This document shows, piece by piece, positions 50,301 to 63,000 of a stretch of 64,000 nucleotides of DNA. Within the stretch, counting starts at the first letter, position 1. The number at the start of each line of letters is the position of its first letter. The position numbers and the translations under genes were made by a program. Source of the stretch: Cylicocyclus nassatus (Eukaryota; Nematoda; Chromadorea; Rhabditida; Strongylidae); the NCBI GenBank assembly GCA_958299035.1, contig CATQJL010000112.1, forward strand, positions 1,844,123-1,908,122, in the 5' to 3' direction. The notes below the pieces were generated by a model, which saw only the letters and a program-made list of their open reading frames with translations, had not been told where the DNA came from and searched no databases.

Positions 50301-53300
50301 AGGCTTAGCTAACTCAGCAAGTTTACGTTCCTTCTCAAAACAATCCAGTCGTGCCTGATTTTCTAGTAATATTATCTAGTTATACACAAAGTGTCAATTA
50401 TTATGCGCAATCTTGTCAGGCCACATCACCCCATATGCTGAAAAACTGCTTTGACTTATGACAGTGAGACAAACATAAGCTACACGCAACACATGCAAGT
50501 AGCGGTGCGCAACAAAAGAACAACCAAATTCTGAACGTGCAAGAAGATAAAATTGATTCTTTGCCTAGTGACACAGGCCTTTCACCCCATTCTTCTTTTA
50601 GAAATAATAATCCGCCAAAATTGAGTTCCCACATATCTGGGATTTCATCCAAATGCATAGCTTCATATGCCTGGGGGAAAATTGATAACGAGAAAGCTGG
50701 AAGTATTCTAGATGCAAGCTCACTTCCAATGATTGTGCCTTCGAAGAAATTCACTCCAAAGAATACGGGCAGCAATGAATCGACGGCCGAGTACATTTTT
50801 TTGGAACACTAGAACATCTTGACCTAATTAACCACCCGCGACTAACAAGCGTCCTATTACTGGTAGTGATTAAAATAAAAGCAGCACCATTCAAGTAAAA
50901 GTATTCTGTTTGAGACAAATATAGTCTGGAAATTGTTCAAAGTCATTATTGGACTTCTATGCCAATTATTACAGCTAGAACGACAAGTCGCTATGTTAGA
51001 AACAGTCAAACTATGAATAAATTCATATGACGTCCGAATTCTTTGTCTTATGCAAAAGTAATGAGAGAATCACAGAATTAAAAGAAGTCATGAGCAAGTA
51101 TCCTATCCAAACCTTATTTCAAGTGCCTGGTAAACATCTTTTAGAGAGCTTAGAAGTGGACAATTGTGGCGATCTCAGTTTACTTAATGCCGAATACAGT
51201 GCTTTTACAGACTACTAGAATGAAGCCGAGGTTGTTTCACGGAGAAGCCGGGAACTGGATGGTTTTTCAACCTCCAGTGGATAAAACCTCCCATTGAACA
51301 TTGGGAGACCACCATCCCAACAAATACCCAGCTGCTACCGTCGTATAACGTAAGAGCGCTCTGGTGATGTTTGTTCACGAACTTACGCCGGAATGAATAT
51401 TCAAGTTCCATGCCAAAATATTACTATGATTACTCTATCAACAATTCAGCATAATAATTCAATATACATGAGCATCGGTTCCTCATGCAGACGCGCGGAT
51501 GCGACAAAAAACAAGTGCCGATAACATAATCTGAGATATATGGCACCGCTGAGAGTGACGGTCTCAAAAACAATAAAACAGACACTTTCTGCTGAAGTAA
51601 GCTGAGTCAAAAACGTGCCAAAACGGTCACAGGATCCTCTTGCAACAAAGAAATGTCCTCATAGGGGCAGGTTCTCCTTAGGGGTTTCTCTTTATCACCA
51701 AACCAGACCACTTTTTCTCGTTTAACACAATCAAAGCAAAAGAAGCTGTAACAAGCTACTGGTGGTGTCCAGTTCTAGAACATGAGTTGAGTGCAAGTGT
51801 GTAAGAAGACAAACGGAAATAACATCCATGACACCCTAGGGTCTAACTACACCTAGTTGGAAATCGATACAAACTCTAACTTGGTTAGCCAACAACGTTT
51901 TGTCTTGCAGGAATTGGATGCAAATAAAATTAGCCGAGATAAACGCTAGCAAAGCCGCAAACCTTCAAAGATGATGCAGCAGAGCAATCACGCCTACCAA
52001 TTACAAACTGCAGGTCGAGGTGGTAGGGTGTAGCGAAGGCTGAGGCTGCCTCGCTAAATGGAACGCAAATCGATGCGAGAGTTTTGCGTTTCGTTGCGCA
52101 GCGCTATCCGAAGAGATCGCCGTCTTAGACAAATCTCAGCAGTCAGATTATTGATAGAAATTTTTCAGCTTTTATACAATGAAATTTATCTTGAGATAAA
52201 ATTAGGGAAAACGAACCTGACTACAAAACTATTTTGCGAGAGAGGAACTTTACAGAAATTTACATTCTGCGTTATTATCTCTTCAGCTTTTGACATACGC
52301 AAAATTTCTTTCTTTTCTCTGAAATCTTATAATTACCAAAATTTAGGAACATAAATGAAGCTAATTATAGGGGGGACGAAATTTAAAAGATAATCAAGGT
52401 TTTAGTTGTATCTCACCACTCAGTCACAATTATGTAGAAAAAGAAACTAACGGATATTAGGAGGAACTGAAAAAAGTTGTAATTGTAACCTTAGTCCACA
52501 GACATCATCAAAAACATTTCATAGGGCCTCGAAGCCTATATCAGTGATTCTTGATTCGCATGTATGGACTAAAATCAGAAGTAACGACACGATTTTATTG
52601 AATGTTGGTGCAAGAGGACACACAACAAGAGCAGCAGACCGGATATTGGATGGAGCTCGCAGCCTGCCTGCTTAATTTGCGGAAAAAAAAATTACAAACG
52701 GCGTTCGAAGATGGTAGGACATATATTACAGAAAGCTAACGCGATGAATGTTCAAATCGAGCATCGATAATATGAGTCGTGATGCACAAAAAGTTTTTGT
52801 GAATAGGCAGCACCAGATATATCAGTCACTCTGTACTGTGACAGCCATGGGGCAATGTGAGCGTTGTAAGCTTTGAAAGATAGTGCAACAAATGTCCGAA
52901 CAAACCCATCAAAGCTTGGCCAAGAAGTTAAAAAGTGTGGCAAACAACACCACCAAGCAGAAGCAATTCTGCAAAAGCTGCTTCAGAAATTACATTAATT
53001 TAGTTTTGACAAAAAAGGTTTCATAACAGCGTTATTCGCTTCACGTACCGTGGTCTTTCCAGAGCTAATATATTTATGATTGGCTCTAAGCAAGCGAGAT
53101 AGGAGACGAGAGGGAAGAAAACTGCACTCAAGATGAGCCCAAAGTACAATCGATATCCTCGGGAAAATACAACGTTATCTGATTAGCCACTCAAGCCAAG
53201 TCTACGTTAATGAAGAGTAGGTAACATAACATGCATAGGTTTTTCAAAAAAATCTCTAAAGAAACGCAATTCTGATTGTGCTAGGCCAGTTGTCTACATA

Positions 53301-55947
53301 GAGAAGGGCATCTTGTACATGGAAAATGGAGATGTCATTGATTGAAAAGTCTATTGTCAATCAGAAAACGGCTGGGAAGAGGTACTAAACCTCTAAACCC
53401 TATAAACCTCTTTAAAAACTTTCTTCATTGATAGGGGTATTGCAGAATAGTGGCAATCATTTGATGTCTGGAACTGGTAATTAAACATTTTCTCTTCTCA
53501 GCAAAGATAGCCTAACCGTCCCCATTACCAAAAACACTAAAGTGAAACGCTACAGCTCAAGCTGCCAGCTTTGTACATGTTATTAAAGATTCCAGTAATT
53601 GCACTCAGCTTTCATTTGATATGTAAACACATATTAACGCATGGTTATAATATTTTTCATCTAGTAACGCTCTCTGATACTACTGGAAGGTTTAGAGATG
53701 CCATGTGCAATCCTGTACCTTTCTTTCGAGATTACTACATATTCTATTTCCCCAAAAAAATAATGCCCTTAAGATTTTCATGGAATCGACTCAAACTTGC
53801 AAGAACGATGTTCCACATTCGACTCAGCAACAATGCTATACTGTATGTGTATAAAATATAAACAAAAGCTATATAAGCTGGTAAATGCACAGCCCACACC
53901 AACAGATTGACTTGTATGATAGATGGCAAGTTTATGCCTTTTCCCTGCCTATAATTGATTATGAAGGCTCATTCTCTTTCTGCAGCCAGAAGAATAACTA
54001 CAAGATGCTATGTAACAAGACCACAGCTAGTGGTCTTCTTGTAGCTTTCGCAAGAGGAGTTAAGATACAAAGAATAAAATAAGGCGCTCGGTTGCTACAT
54101 ATTACATTATCGACGTAAACATGCAAGGCAGAGTAACGATTGCTTGCAGACGCTGCTTGAAAGGCATTCCTATCTACGACGACTGATGAAGACGTCAAAC
54201 ATCTAGCTACTCGCACTGAAGTTCAAACATCAACAAAGCGAGGAAATCTTCGCAGTGTAACTCGCACAAACGGGACAACACGAAACAAAAATAAACAAAA
54301 GATAGACGATATGGGCTGCGAATTGCTTCTTCTAGTTATTTTATATATTTTTGTACAACATAACGCATAACCGGAATGTATCTGGAATTTCAGTTCAAAG
54401 AGCATGAAATCGAATAAAGAATATCGTAAGAGTGGATCATTCCAACAAATACTTGAGAAGGCAAAAAATCGCTGCTGTCATAACTGCATGATAGGATCAT
54501 ATTGCGCTAATAACGTCATAGAAATAAGCAATGAAACTTGATAAGAGGAAATAGAAGACTGCAAGGGAAAGAGCTTGTCGATTCCCAAACATGTAGCCTA
54601 CTTGATTTCAACGTAAATTTGAGATTGCAAATTGTCTCAAGTTGAATTGATGGAACCGCATGAAACAGAAATAATGATGAAAGAAAACAATGAGAATTCG
54701 ATGCTAGCCTACACAATGTTGAACAATTATAAAAGTCTACTTTTCCACACCCTCAGGAAACTTGACAACCACAGAGCAAACCTCGCGATATTATAAATTT
54801 ATGTCATAGATCACCGATGCGAAAACCGGTCCTAATCCCTCGCAAAACATGCGTAAACCCACACAAATAATGCTACATGTTTCTCATGTTCGTGACTGAG
54901 TTTACCGTTGCTCACAGAAAGTCGGCGATTTCGCAAAAACATTACAAGACACTTGGGAAACAAACGCGAATCTCATCTGCTGTTAAATGGATTACTGATC
55001 AAAGATAACCTCACCTGTAAATGGAAAACCTTGCCATCAACGGTGACCGTGAAAAGGCTGTTGTTTTCTCCATCAATACCCACAACAGCACCATGGAGTC
55101 GCATGCAACCTAAAAACAGATTTAAGCGTGCAATCAAACAAGTTTTGCTCAAAAGCTCTACTTGAGAGCAAGGCATCTCAAACTCAGCATTTACTATGCC
55201 TATATATTGTGATTTTCGTGCGCATACTGTTCCCCATCCACTGCCTGCGCCTAAAAGGCGGCATGTTCTCAAAAATACGAGAATTGCTCACTGATTTCCA
55301 TTTTCATGTCGTGATATGAGAACACGTTGATTCATCGATAATTCAAGACACTGATGGCAGACCATATATGCTCCAGGCTTCCGTGAACAATCAAAAAGTG
55401 AAATCATACACTTAGCAGTGAAATGACGTGTATCAAAAAGTACATTAGTACGAACATAGCAGGAAGACAAACGTCCAACTTTTTTGACTGATAAAGTGTT
55501 TATTACACTATCAGTTCGTAATCACAAGGACCACAAGGAAAAAACAAGTCACTCGAAAACACAGATCTCAATTGCAGTGAAAAGAAACCGATTGATGAAA
55601 CAAGGTACATCCGCAAGACGTAGAAAAATAATTATGAAGTTTCTAAGTTCTGGATGACAGTGGTTGGGTGACGTGTGATGTTTGAATTGTTAAAATAAGC
55701 TATGCGTTACTGTTAAAATTTCAAACAGTATCAGCAAAAGGACGAAATGATGCAGCTATTGATTCAAAGAATGAATACGCCGCCAAAAATCGCATTTAGC
55801 AAAGACTGATGGAAAATCACCTCGCTGTTGTCCTTTCAACATCTTCTCCCTGGATGTGTAATAGAGTAAAACATCCTCTTCTAAACGAAACCATCGATAC
55901 TGCCAGCCATGCACCATGTTCGTCCATTTTGATAAAGGACCCTCCAT
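38305..55947 (-). CDS. OSBPL9: Oxysterol-binding protein-related protein 9 (ORP9 type), 678 aa
   Basis: This is a PH + ORD lipid-transfer protein of Golgi/endosome-ER contacts. Seventeen phase-consistent exons: 55947-55821, 55109-55015, 48826-48662, 48458-48336, 46885-46787, 45456-45341, 43158-43132, 42563-42509, 40232-40056, 39989-39841, 39787-39686, 39575-39479, 39383-39275, 39227-39103, 39051-38948, 38720-38553 and 38503-38305. The PH domain starts [20 protein letters not shown] and ends at [14 protein letters not shown] linker carries [10 protein letters not shown] (the FFAT-like acidic region of ORP9). The ORD has [31 protein letters not shown], the signature [27 protein letters not shown] and [11 protein letters not shown]. 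The tail is [13 protein letters not shown]. Human OSBPL9 is 736 aa. Exon 6 uses a GC donor and exon 7 is 27 nt. Intron 2 spans 6.2 kb. An additional 5' exon is possible. Confidence 0.95.
41164..42098. mobile_element. Mariner-like non-autonomous element, 935 bp, in ORP9 intron 8
   Basis: The left end TTAGGTCGTGTAACAAGTTC is inverted at the right (GAACTTGTTGCACAACCTAA). The repeat continues through GGGACAGA and poly-T/poly-A. TA flanks both sides (41,162-41,163 and 42,099-42,100). TTAGGT plus the TA target is typical of mariner. No transposase frame is evident. Confidence 0.8.
47773..48126 (+). other. Unassigned 117-codon frame inside ORP9 intron 4
   Basis: It lies on the strand opposite to the host gene, starts with ATG and has no recognisable domain. 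The composition looks protein-like (few Lys runs, mixed residues), but I find neither splice partners nor a paralogue in the window. It may be a chance frame or a remnant of an inserted sequence. Confidence 0.2.
50416..50812. other. Overlapping long frames inside ORP9 intron 2
   Basis: The plus-strand frame (50,468-50,812) and the minus-strand frame (50,796-50,416, 126 codons, ending with a hydrophobic segment [18 protein letters not shown]) overlap almost fully. At most one can be coding; neither shows a known domain. Confidence 0.2.
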
Positions 55948-55950
55948 AAC

Positions 55951-55952
55951 CT
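55951..55952 (-). other. 3' splice site three bases before the ORP9 start
   Basis: CAGCATTTGCAG-GTT-ATG on the minus strand marks either a spliced-leader acceptor or an upstream coding exon joined in frame (GTT). Human ORP9 isoforms have a few extra residues before MEGPLSKW, so both are possible. Confidence 0.5.
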
Positions 55953-56301
55953 GCAAATGCTGAAAGTGCATTTTTTATGGAGACGTATCGCTTCAAAACG
56001 GTACGACAGTGCAATTAAAGTACCGCTAGGCATTCGCGGCCGATAAATTTCACAAGGATAGCGAGAGCCGGGGCGATGTGAGCGCGCAGCAGAGACACGC
56101 CCCTGAAGCAAAGCGTGCGCGGTTGCGAGAGGTCTCGGTTGTTTGTTGTTGTTGTTGTTTAGTGGTAACGCATGGAATCTTGCGCATAAAGGTTTTTGCT
56201 TAAGGTGCCTGGATTGAGAGCCCTGAAACAGTGATGGAATAGATAAATCGACTGAACAGAAAACAATAAAGATGTTCTTATCCGTTTGAAACTAGTTTCT
56301 C

Positions 56302-56820
56302 CTTTAAGGAATGGCCATTGGTTGCCAGCAACGGTTGTCGGTGTTGTCGGGGTCAGAGACAGATTAGATAGCGCGCGAAACGTGGAGGTTATCATGGGGT
56401 CCACGACCTGCAACCTCGGCAACCCCGACAACACCGACAAACGTTGCCGACAACCTATGGCCGTTCCCTTAGGGATCGTCCAGACCGCGCCGGAATCCGC
56501 CCAAACCCGCCCGAATACGTCCGAATCCGCCTGAACTGCCAATGCGCAGCAGGTTGCGTGCAAATTTGGCATATTGGAGCACACGTGCGATTGATTCTTC
56601 TAATATCGGAGTAGTTACAAAAGAAGATCGGTATTGACGTCGAGCTACGTGTGACTAAGATATATGCACTACGCGCGCAGTACTCCACGCGTGCTACAAT
56701 ATGCCAATTTGCCGCATATCCGCTGCACTTTGGCAGTTCCGTCGTTAGGCGGGTTCGGGCGGATTTGGACGTATTCAGGCGGGTTTGGACGGATTCCGGC
56801 GCGGTCTGGACGATCTCTTA
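56302..56820. repeat. Two abutting inverted repeats with a 10-bp minisatellite
   Basis: 56,302-56,353 is inverted at 56,421-56,473 (core TTGTCGGTGTTGTCGGGGT). 56,475-56,540 is inverted at 56,731-56,820 (core GTCCAGACCGCGCCGGAATC). The second pair is built from about 10-bp units of the type CGAATCCGCC. Confidence 0.75.
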
Positions 56821-57342
56821 GGCACGCGCCATACTTGATCCTCTTGATCCACTTCATCCACTTTACTGGTTAGTCAGTGAACTTACTGATAGCGAACTGG
56901 ATCGAATAAATCAAACAAATAAAGTATGGTATGTGCTTAGATTGGAATAAATTGCTTCTGGGCTGACCACACTCAACAGTCTGCTGAGAACATGCCACTC
57001 CAAATTACTAGATCATTTTTTGCCCGAAACATCTTGGAAAAAAGGGGCCACATTGGCGTCACTTCAGTTAGGTACTTTACAGGCGATACACGTATGAAAG
57101 GTATGTATAAACGAGCGCCCTTGGCGACTGTCGGACTGATTTTACAATCTACCAAATCAATCCGCCACCCAATAATTCGACCGATACGCTATCGAGTTAC
57201 GGTTACCCTTGTTGCCGGTGTCATATCGCTGGCAACTAAGTACTGTACTGCTATTAGCTATGTACCGCTATTAGCAGTTATCGATGGTGGATGATAAATA
57301 GATAAGCCATCATGAAAAAGCTAAAAAGCGGAAACTTATAAG

Positions 57343-57780
57343 GAAAGCTACCTAGCTTAGCTCGGCCTTTCGGCAACGAACATATATATTCTGAATCAAC
57401 TTCAAGGGCTGATTACGAATATGTTATTTCTAGCTGCGGAGCATCATTTCGAAGCGAGTTATGGGTTTTTTCTTTCGCAAAATTCGCGTACTACTGAACA
57501 TGGGAAGAATTCCTGAAGTAACAGTCTGCAAGAAAAAGGTGCTAAGATATCGAAATAACGCAAATCTGATCTTTTATCACTAAAAAGACGCTTAACGCAA
57601 GCGTATTAGCACGTAGATGCAATATCGTGAATGAGTTGACGAGTATGCCAATTCTGTGCAAGAAAGTACCCTCTCGCCTCGGAGTGTGCTCGGCAGCTAG
57701 GAACAGCTTATTGAATCAGCGTTTGGAGTTGATTCAGAATACATATATACCTTGCCGGAAGACCAAGCTAAGTTAGTTAG
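57343..57780. mobile_element. Palindromic MITE
   Basis: The left arm has CTAGCTTAGCTCGGCCTTTC, ACATATATATTCTGAATCAA and AGGGCTGATT. The right arm has the complements in reverse order (TTGATTCAGAATACATATAT, CTTGCCGGAAGACCAAGCTA). The middle is non-coding. Confidence 0.65.
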
Positions 57781-57935
57781 CCTCCCTTGTTAGTTTAGTA
57801 AAGGTAGCCAAAAAAATATTCTTGAGAATGCCAAGATTCATGGGAAGTTGATCATGGGATCAATCCATTCCGTAGCCGATCACGTCACTAGATACTTAAC
57901 TTATTCATGCCAGAAGTTAAAAAATACTAATTGCG

Positions 57936-58178
57936 TAAGGCCTCGGGCAGAGTTTACGCGATTTGATCGTCACGATTCAATCGTCAAAGAGAAGTGTAAC
58001 GAGTTCATTGCATGCCGATTTTTCTTCTATTTCGGTTGTGACAGCTAGTCACGATTAGTCATGTTGGAAAACTATCACAACCGAATTACAAGAAGATCAG
58101 CATGCAGTGAACTCGTAACACTTGTCTTTAGCGATTAAATCGCGACGACCAAATTGCGTGAAATCTGTCTGAGGCCTA
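57936..58178. mobile_element. Palindromic MITE, uninterrupted copy
   Basis: TAAGGCCTCGGGCAGAGTTT at the left is inverted at the right (TCTGTCTGAGGCCTA). The centre has TTTCGGTTGTGACAG and the complementary CTATCACAACCGAA. The copy at 17,917-19,000 is split by a mariner-like element. Confidence 0.7.
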
Positions 58179-58184
58179 TGGAAT

Positions 58185-60002
58185 TACGCATGAATATATA
58201 GGTCATTACAAGCTGATCCTAGCGTGTAATACCGGAGAGTGTGACATAAGTCAAGTAATAAAAGCAGTGATGGACAGCAGCAGCACTCAATGAGTTAGAT
58301 CAAGAGGGGTGTATTAGCAATGCAGAGGTCTATTTGTAACTGAATAGTAGAAAATGAAAGGATGAAAACAAAGTTTGCCGGCCGCTGTTTGCCCAGACGA
58401 TCAATGAATCAAACACCTGTAAACAACTAGAATAGCGTGATAGTGGACATGTTCAGCCATGTTTAGACATTTGACCACTAAAAACGCGATGCCAAGGAAA
58501 AGTGATGAGTTGTATCAGAAGCAATGTCAGCAGACAGAACAAAGTGATGTGGAGGAAAACACAAGGCTTATCAAAAATAGGTGAGTTCTCTCGGAGCAGA
58601 AACGAAACAACAAAACGCAGTATCAAAAGCAAGGCTTCCATACATGAATATATTTGCTGCTATACCACTCTCTACCGAGATTACATGAATGGATGGTCTC
58701 TTTCTTGATAATGCGAGGATGGCATTGTCATGTAAAAGGGCAGGGCATGTCTTTACTGTAAGTTTCTTTAACGAAGTTCATGAAGCCAGATAAACATCAA
58801 TGTTTCCATGACTAAAAGACTTGAACCGCTTTGCACACATTGCTTGAACATGCTTGATGTTTTTTTGAGAAGCGGATAGTTCTATAAAAGATTAATCGCA
58901 TGTATATATATAAACTTGTTAACCACAAGATCAAGCTTGTTTTGACAATGTCTGCAAAACGGCTCCGAATTCAAACAGAATGAGGGGTAAGAATGGGAGT
59001 ACTCCATTCGTGAAATAAATCGTGGAAATATATCCTACAACGCGTCCCTGCACCATCGCCTACAGTACAGAATTAGCCGCTGAACGGCGCCACCTCTGCG
59101 AAAAGCTGCGCGCAGGCGGAGTCAATCGCTTTTCTTGGCAAGCTTTCATCTTGCCGTTCAGAAAATTGCCAGTCTTGTATCTACATGTCAGTCCAAGTGG
59201 AGGCAGAACACGATGAGTCTCTCCCTGGTAGTCAGCGGCTGCTCAGTCATGGAGAGCGTGGAATTCCACACCAACAACAGGTAGTACTCAGTTTTTGCAT
59301 TTAGAAACGAGCAGGCCATTTGGGCGTACATAGTTATGTCTTGATAAAGTCACTTGCTGCCGTAGTCCATTGCTTGCAGTCACAAACAGAGGCACTGAAA
59401 ACTATTCTTTCTTTTGCTTTTGCTTCTTCTGCTTCTTTTTATTTCAAGGGAAGTTTCCAAGATTGGACACTGACGCGAAGCAGAATGCTATCTCATTGAA
59501 GAGGAATTTTGATCCAAATGGAATTGGTTCAGTTGCAGTTTGGCAACGAACGGATTTAATATTCATATGGGAAGGAGAATGCAGACATTTGATACCGTTG
59601 ATAATAACTCCCGTAGAGGCGTTGCTTTTAAAACTCTCTCGCTATCAAAGGTCCCCGAGTTTTGAGCTATAGCCATCTGCAGCTTTGAGCCATCTCGGTA
59701 CAGTATCAGGTCGTAGCTGCAGAAGTTTCTGCATATTGATGCAGGCTTGCTGCTTCTAGATAATCGTTAAGCAGCTTTTATTGGGAAAAATAGAGCATTT
59801 CTGATGCATGGTTCGAATGTCTCTACAGACTCTCTCCACCTTTCCCTTCCCTCTCCCCCCTCAAATGGTCATAAAACCAATTGTAACCACCCGCGTCGCG
59901 AAGAAAATCTCGATAGTTGCCTTGAAAAGTTCTGTGATTCCTTCATATGTGGTGCATTCAGTGAATCGTTTATAGATCGAAGTTATCGCAGCCGACGATC
60001 TA
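58185..60002. other. Gene-free stretch upstream of the integrase-type gene
   Basis: I see no exon chain or complete element. A piece near 59,625-59,665 (CTCTCTCGCTATCAAAGGTC) resembles text inside the small MITE at 14,606-14,780. Confidence 0.4.
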
Positions 60003-63000
60003 ATGGCTGAGGCCGTCGAAGAAGTCGGAGAGCTTGCTGCTGGTCGTCAATATGTGTACGAATATGACAGTATGGTTCACACACAACATGACCAAAATAT
60101 AATTTATCAGGTAAATCTTTGTTTTGATATTAACAAGGCTTTATCGCTTCCTTCCACAGCTGTATCAACCTTTGGAGACCAATAATGGGACTTTCATCTG
60201 TCGAATCTGCTTGGAGTTAGGAGAAACTGTTGAGTTCATGAACAAAGCGTCGTATACTCATCATCGGTACAAAATTCATGGCTCTTACAACGTGAGTAAA
60301 TTTCGTTTATGTTCCAAATCTATAAATTCATTTACAGAATAACCACGTTTGTCCTGTACTTCATTGTCGAGAGATATATGCTTCAATGAGTATTCTAAGG
60401 AAGCATCTTCTCGTGAGTAATTGACTAGGATTACTTCTTTTGCTATTCTAATTCTAGGTAGATCACAAATTGCCAGTTGAAATGCATCATCGAACGTTTT
60501 CCAGCATTGCCGACTTCGAGGTATTCGCTACTTTTATAATGACTGAGTACAAAGCTTTAGCTATGGAACTACAGTCTCTGTTTAGCGTTTTCGTCATCTA
60601 GTGGAGTCCATTTGCAACTGCACATTTATGTTACATACAAAGCAACCGCACAACAAGCGACAGATCATGCATTGCTCTAGAAGTGAACACAAACTTATAC
60701 TTCAGTCAAGAAGGTAAGCACTACAGCTTTGTAAACACAGGTGTCCGACAAAGGGACATCATCACAATAGCTCATTCGACCAAACTGATCTGTTTTCATC
60801 GTATTCAGTTAAGGCACAAGCTGCCCTCGGTTCGGATGATGAAGGAGGGAGCTTGGTGTCCAGCTCAGATCTCTTTCAAAATCGATTCCAAGAGCGGGTG
60901 GGTTTCAGCCAAACTAATGAAATTTCGAACAGCTTCGAAGTCGACATTGCAGTAAAGTGGACGCTTTCTACCAGCTGTTTCACTATGGCCATGCGAAGGA
61001 GTACCGTGAACTTCACGAGGTCATGGATAATGCTGATGTCTTGACGGTTCGCTTGCTTGCTCCAATGCTTAGTTGAACATTTCTTTTTGTTTAAGCCTTC
61101 CGGTCTTATCGACGTTGTATTCCCAGAGATGCCGGGTTGCCCAGCGGACAGACCAATGCAGTATCTTCAGGTATATTTGAAAGATGTTTGAATGGTAGAA
61201 TGTTATGCATTGTTTCTAGATTGACTTGATAACTGCTGATAGCTGCGTGTATTTAAATGTAGTTTATTCACACATACTGATAATCACCGATGTGAAAACT
61301 GGATACTTATTTTGCAAACCAATACCTGAGATTGGGATGCGCCAGCTTCTCATCAGAATCTTGACCGACATTTTTCTACAATTTGGTGTACCAGGTGGGT
61401 TTTTTTTTGTACTATTGAGGTGCTATCAGTTCGGCCTGATTCCAATCATGCTATCTATGTCTGATGATTTTAGAAGGATTCAGCTGTAGTCACTCAGTCA
61501 CTCTGATACGTGAAGTCATGAATGCTATCGCTGGCGTATTTCGGGTAACGATGAAGGAAATCTTGTACGATGTGGGATCATTACTTATTGAGTGGTCAAG
61601 TCGTCTAAGGCCCGTATGCACGTGCATTTCGAGGAGGGGAGGGGATTTGAGAGAGGACGCGTCATATCCTGCTTTAGGTATCTGTTTCCATCTTCTTTTG
61701 AAGGTTCACATATTCTAAAATCTGATTTCAATGGATGACAGAACATTGCCGTACAAAAGGGGATTACTTCACATCTACAAAGTCATTTATCTCTCTGAAC
61801 TCGACGAAATTGGTGTGAAATTGTGCTGAAGATATACTATGGCATGCACATGTGTATGGTAGAAATAAGTGGAATTACAGGATATCGAATTTTCAATAAA
61901 CCACTGTTTGCGGAGCGGTGAGGTTTATGAAAAGATTCGCAACCTGCACGTCTCTCTCAGATCGCCTCCTCTCCCCAGCGGGGATATGTACGTGCGTATG
62001 GGCTTAAGCTTGTTTGCATTGCGTATTGATGACTTTCTTTTTCTGTGTCTTACAAAAGTTTCATGTCTGCGAAAGTAGCTGAAAAAGTAGATGCGTGCTC
62101 GAAGGCTGCATATCATATTTGTTCAAATCAGGCTCTGTATAGATTATCCAACTTCCAGAGAGCTACATCACCTTGCTTGGCTTCGGACTATGACGCTTTA
62201 TTGCGTGCGTTGTACGAGCAAGCCATGTTCGAATTGCAAAGTAAACATCGATGGGTTGAAATGGTGCAGTTTACCACTATGGTATTGAACCAGTCTGGAA
62301 AAAAGTCGGCATTCGAGGTAGAACGAATTATCACTTGTCCTAGCAACTTAACGAGATCCTCCAGCGCATGTTTAATCGAAAACCGTACAACCTCCATGAT
62401 CACAAGATTGCGCCATGGCTAATGGGTGAAGAGTTGTCTCTGGGCGATGACGACACGCATATCGATGTCGAATACGTTGAGCAAGCTGACGAAAGTGCTG
62501 AAAGTATCAGCGATGAGCAGTTTGTTGCTGACGCACCTCGCTATCAAGTCGGAGATAAAGTCTATGTGTGTTAATTTTCTGCAAATTTTTCAAATCTTTC
62601 GAAATTACTTAACGTTCAGTTACGCAATTTCGACACCGTGCCAAGCCGAGGAAATACACTGCCGTATCTCTACGGGTACATTGGAGGTGTTGACTGGGAA
62701 AGTAGCCCACATTTCCCATATCGCGTACATTTTTCGAAAAGTAAGGATCCATGGCCAAATGAAAGTAAGTGTTTTCACCATTGTTAGATTACTCAGGAGG
62801 AGTATAGTAAAGATTTCTATGGTAAGAGTCTATTCTTCTAGACTCAGTGAGCGCATGGGTCAATCCTTACGATCTGCTGCCAATCACGCATGGATTACTT
62901 GTCTTGCCTGATGAAGGTATTGTTTCCTAATTATTCCATCGTATTTACACACTTTTTACTGCTCATAGCGGTCATCATCTTATGAAGGCGTGTCATGATT

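Noticed and set aside
60683..60955. Long plus-strand frame reading through from CPAQISF to KFRTASKSTLQ
   Set aside because: The part after SKSG is better explained as a 55-nt intron (60,898-60,952), which gives SKSG-KVDAFYQLFHYGH and restores the H.GH motif of the zinc module.
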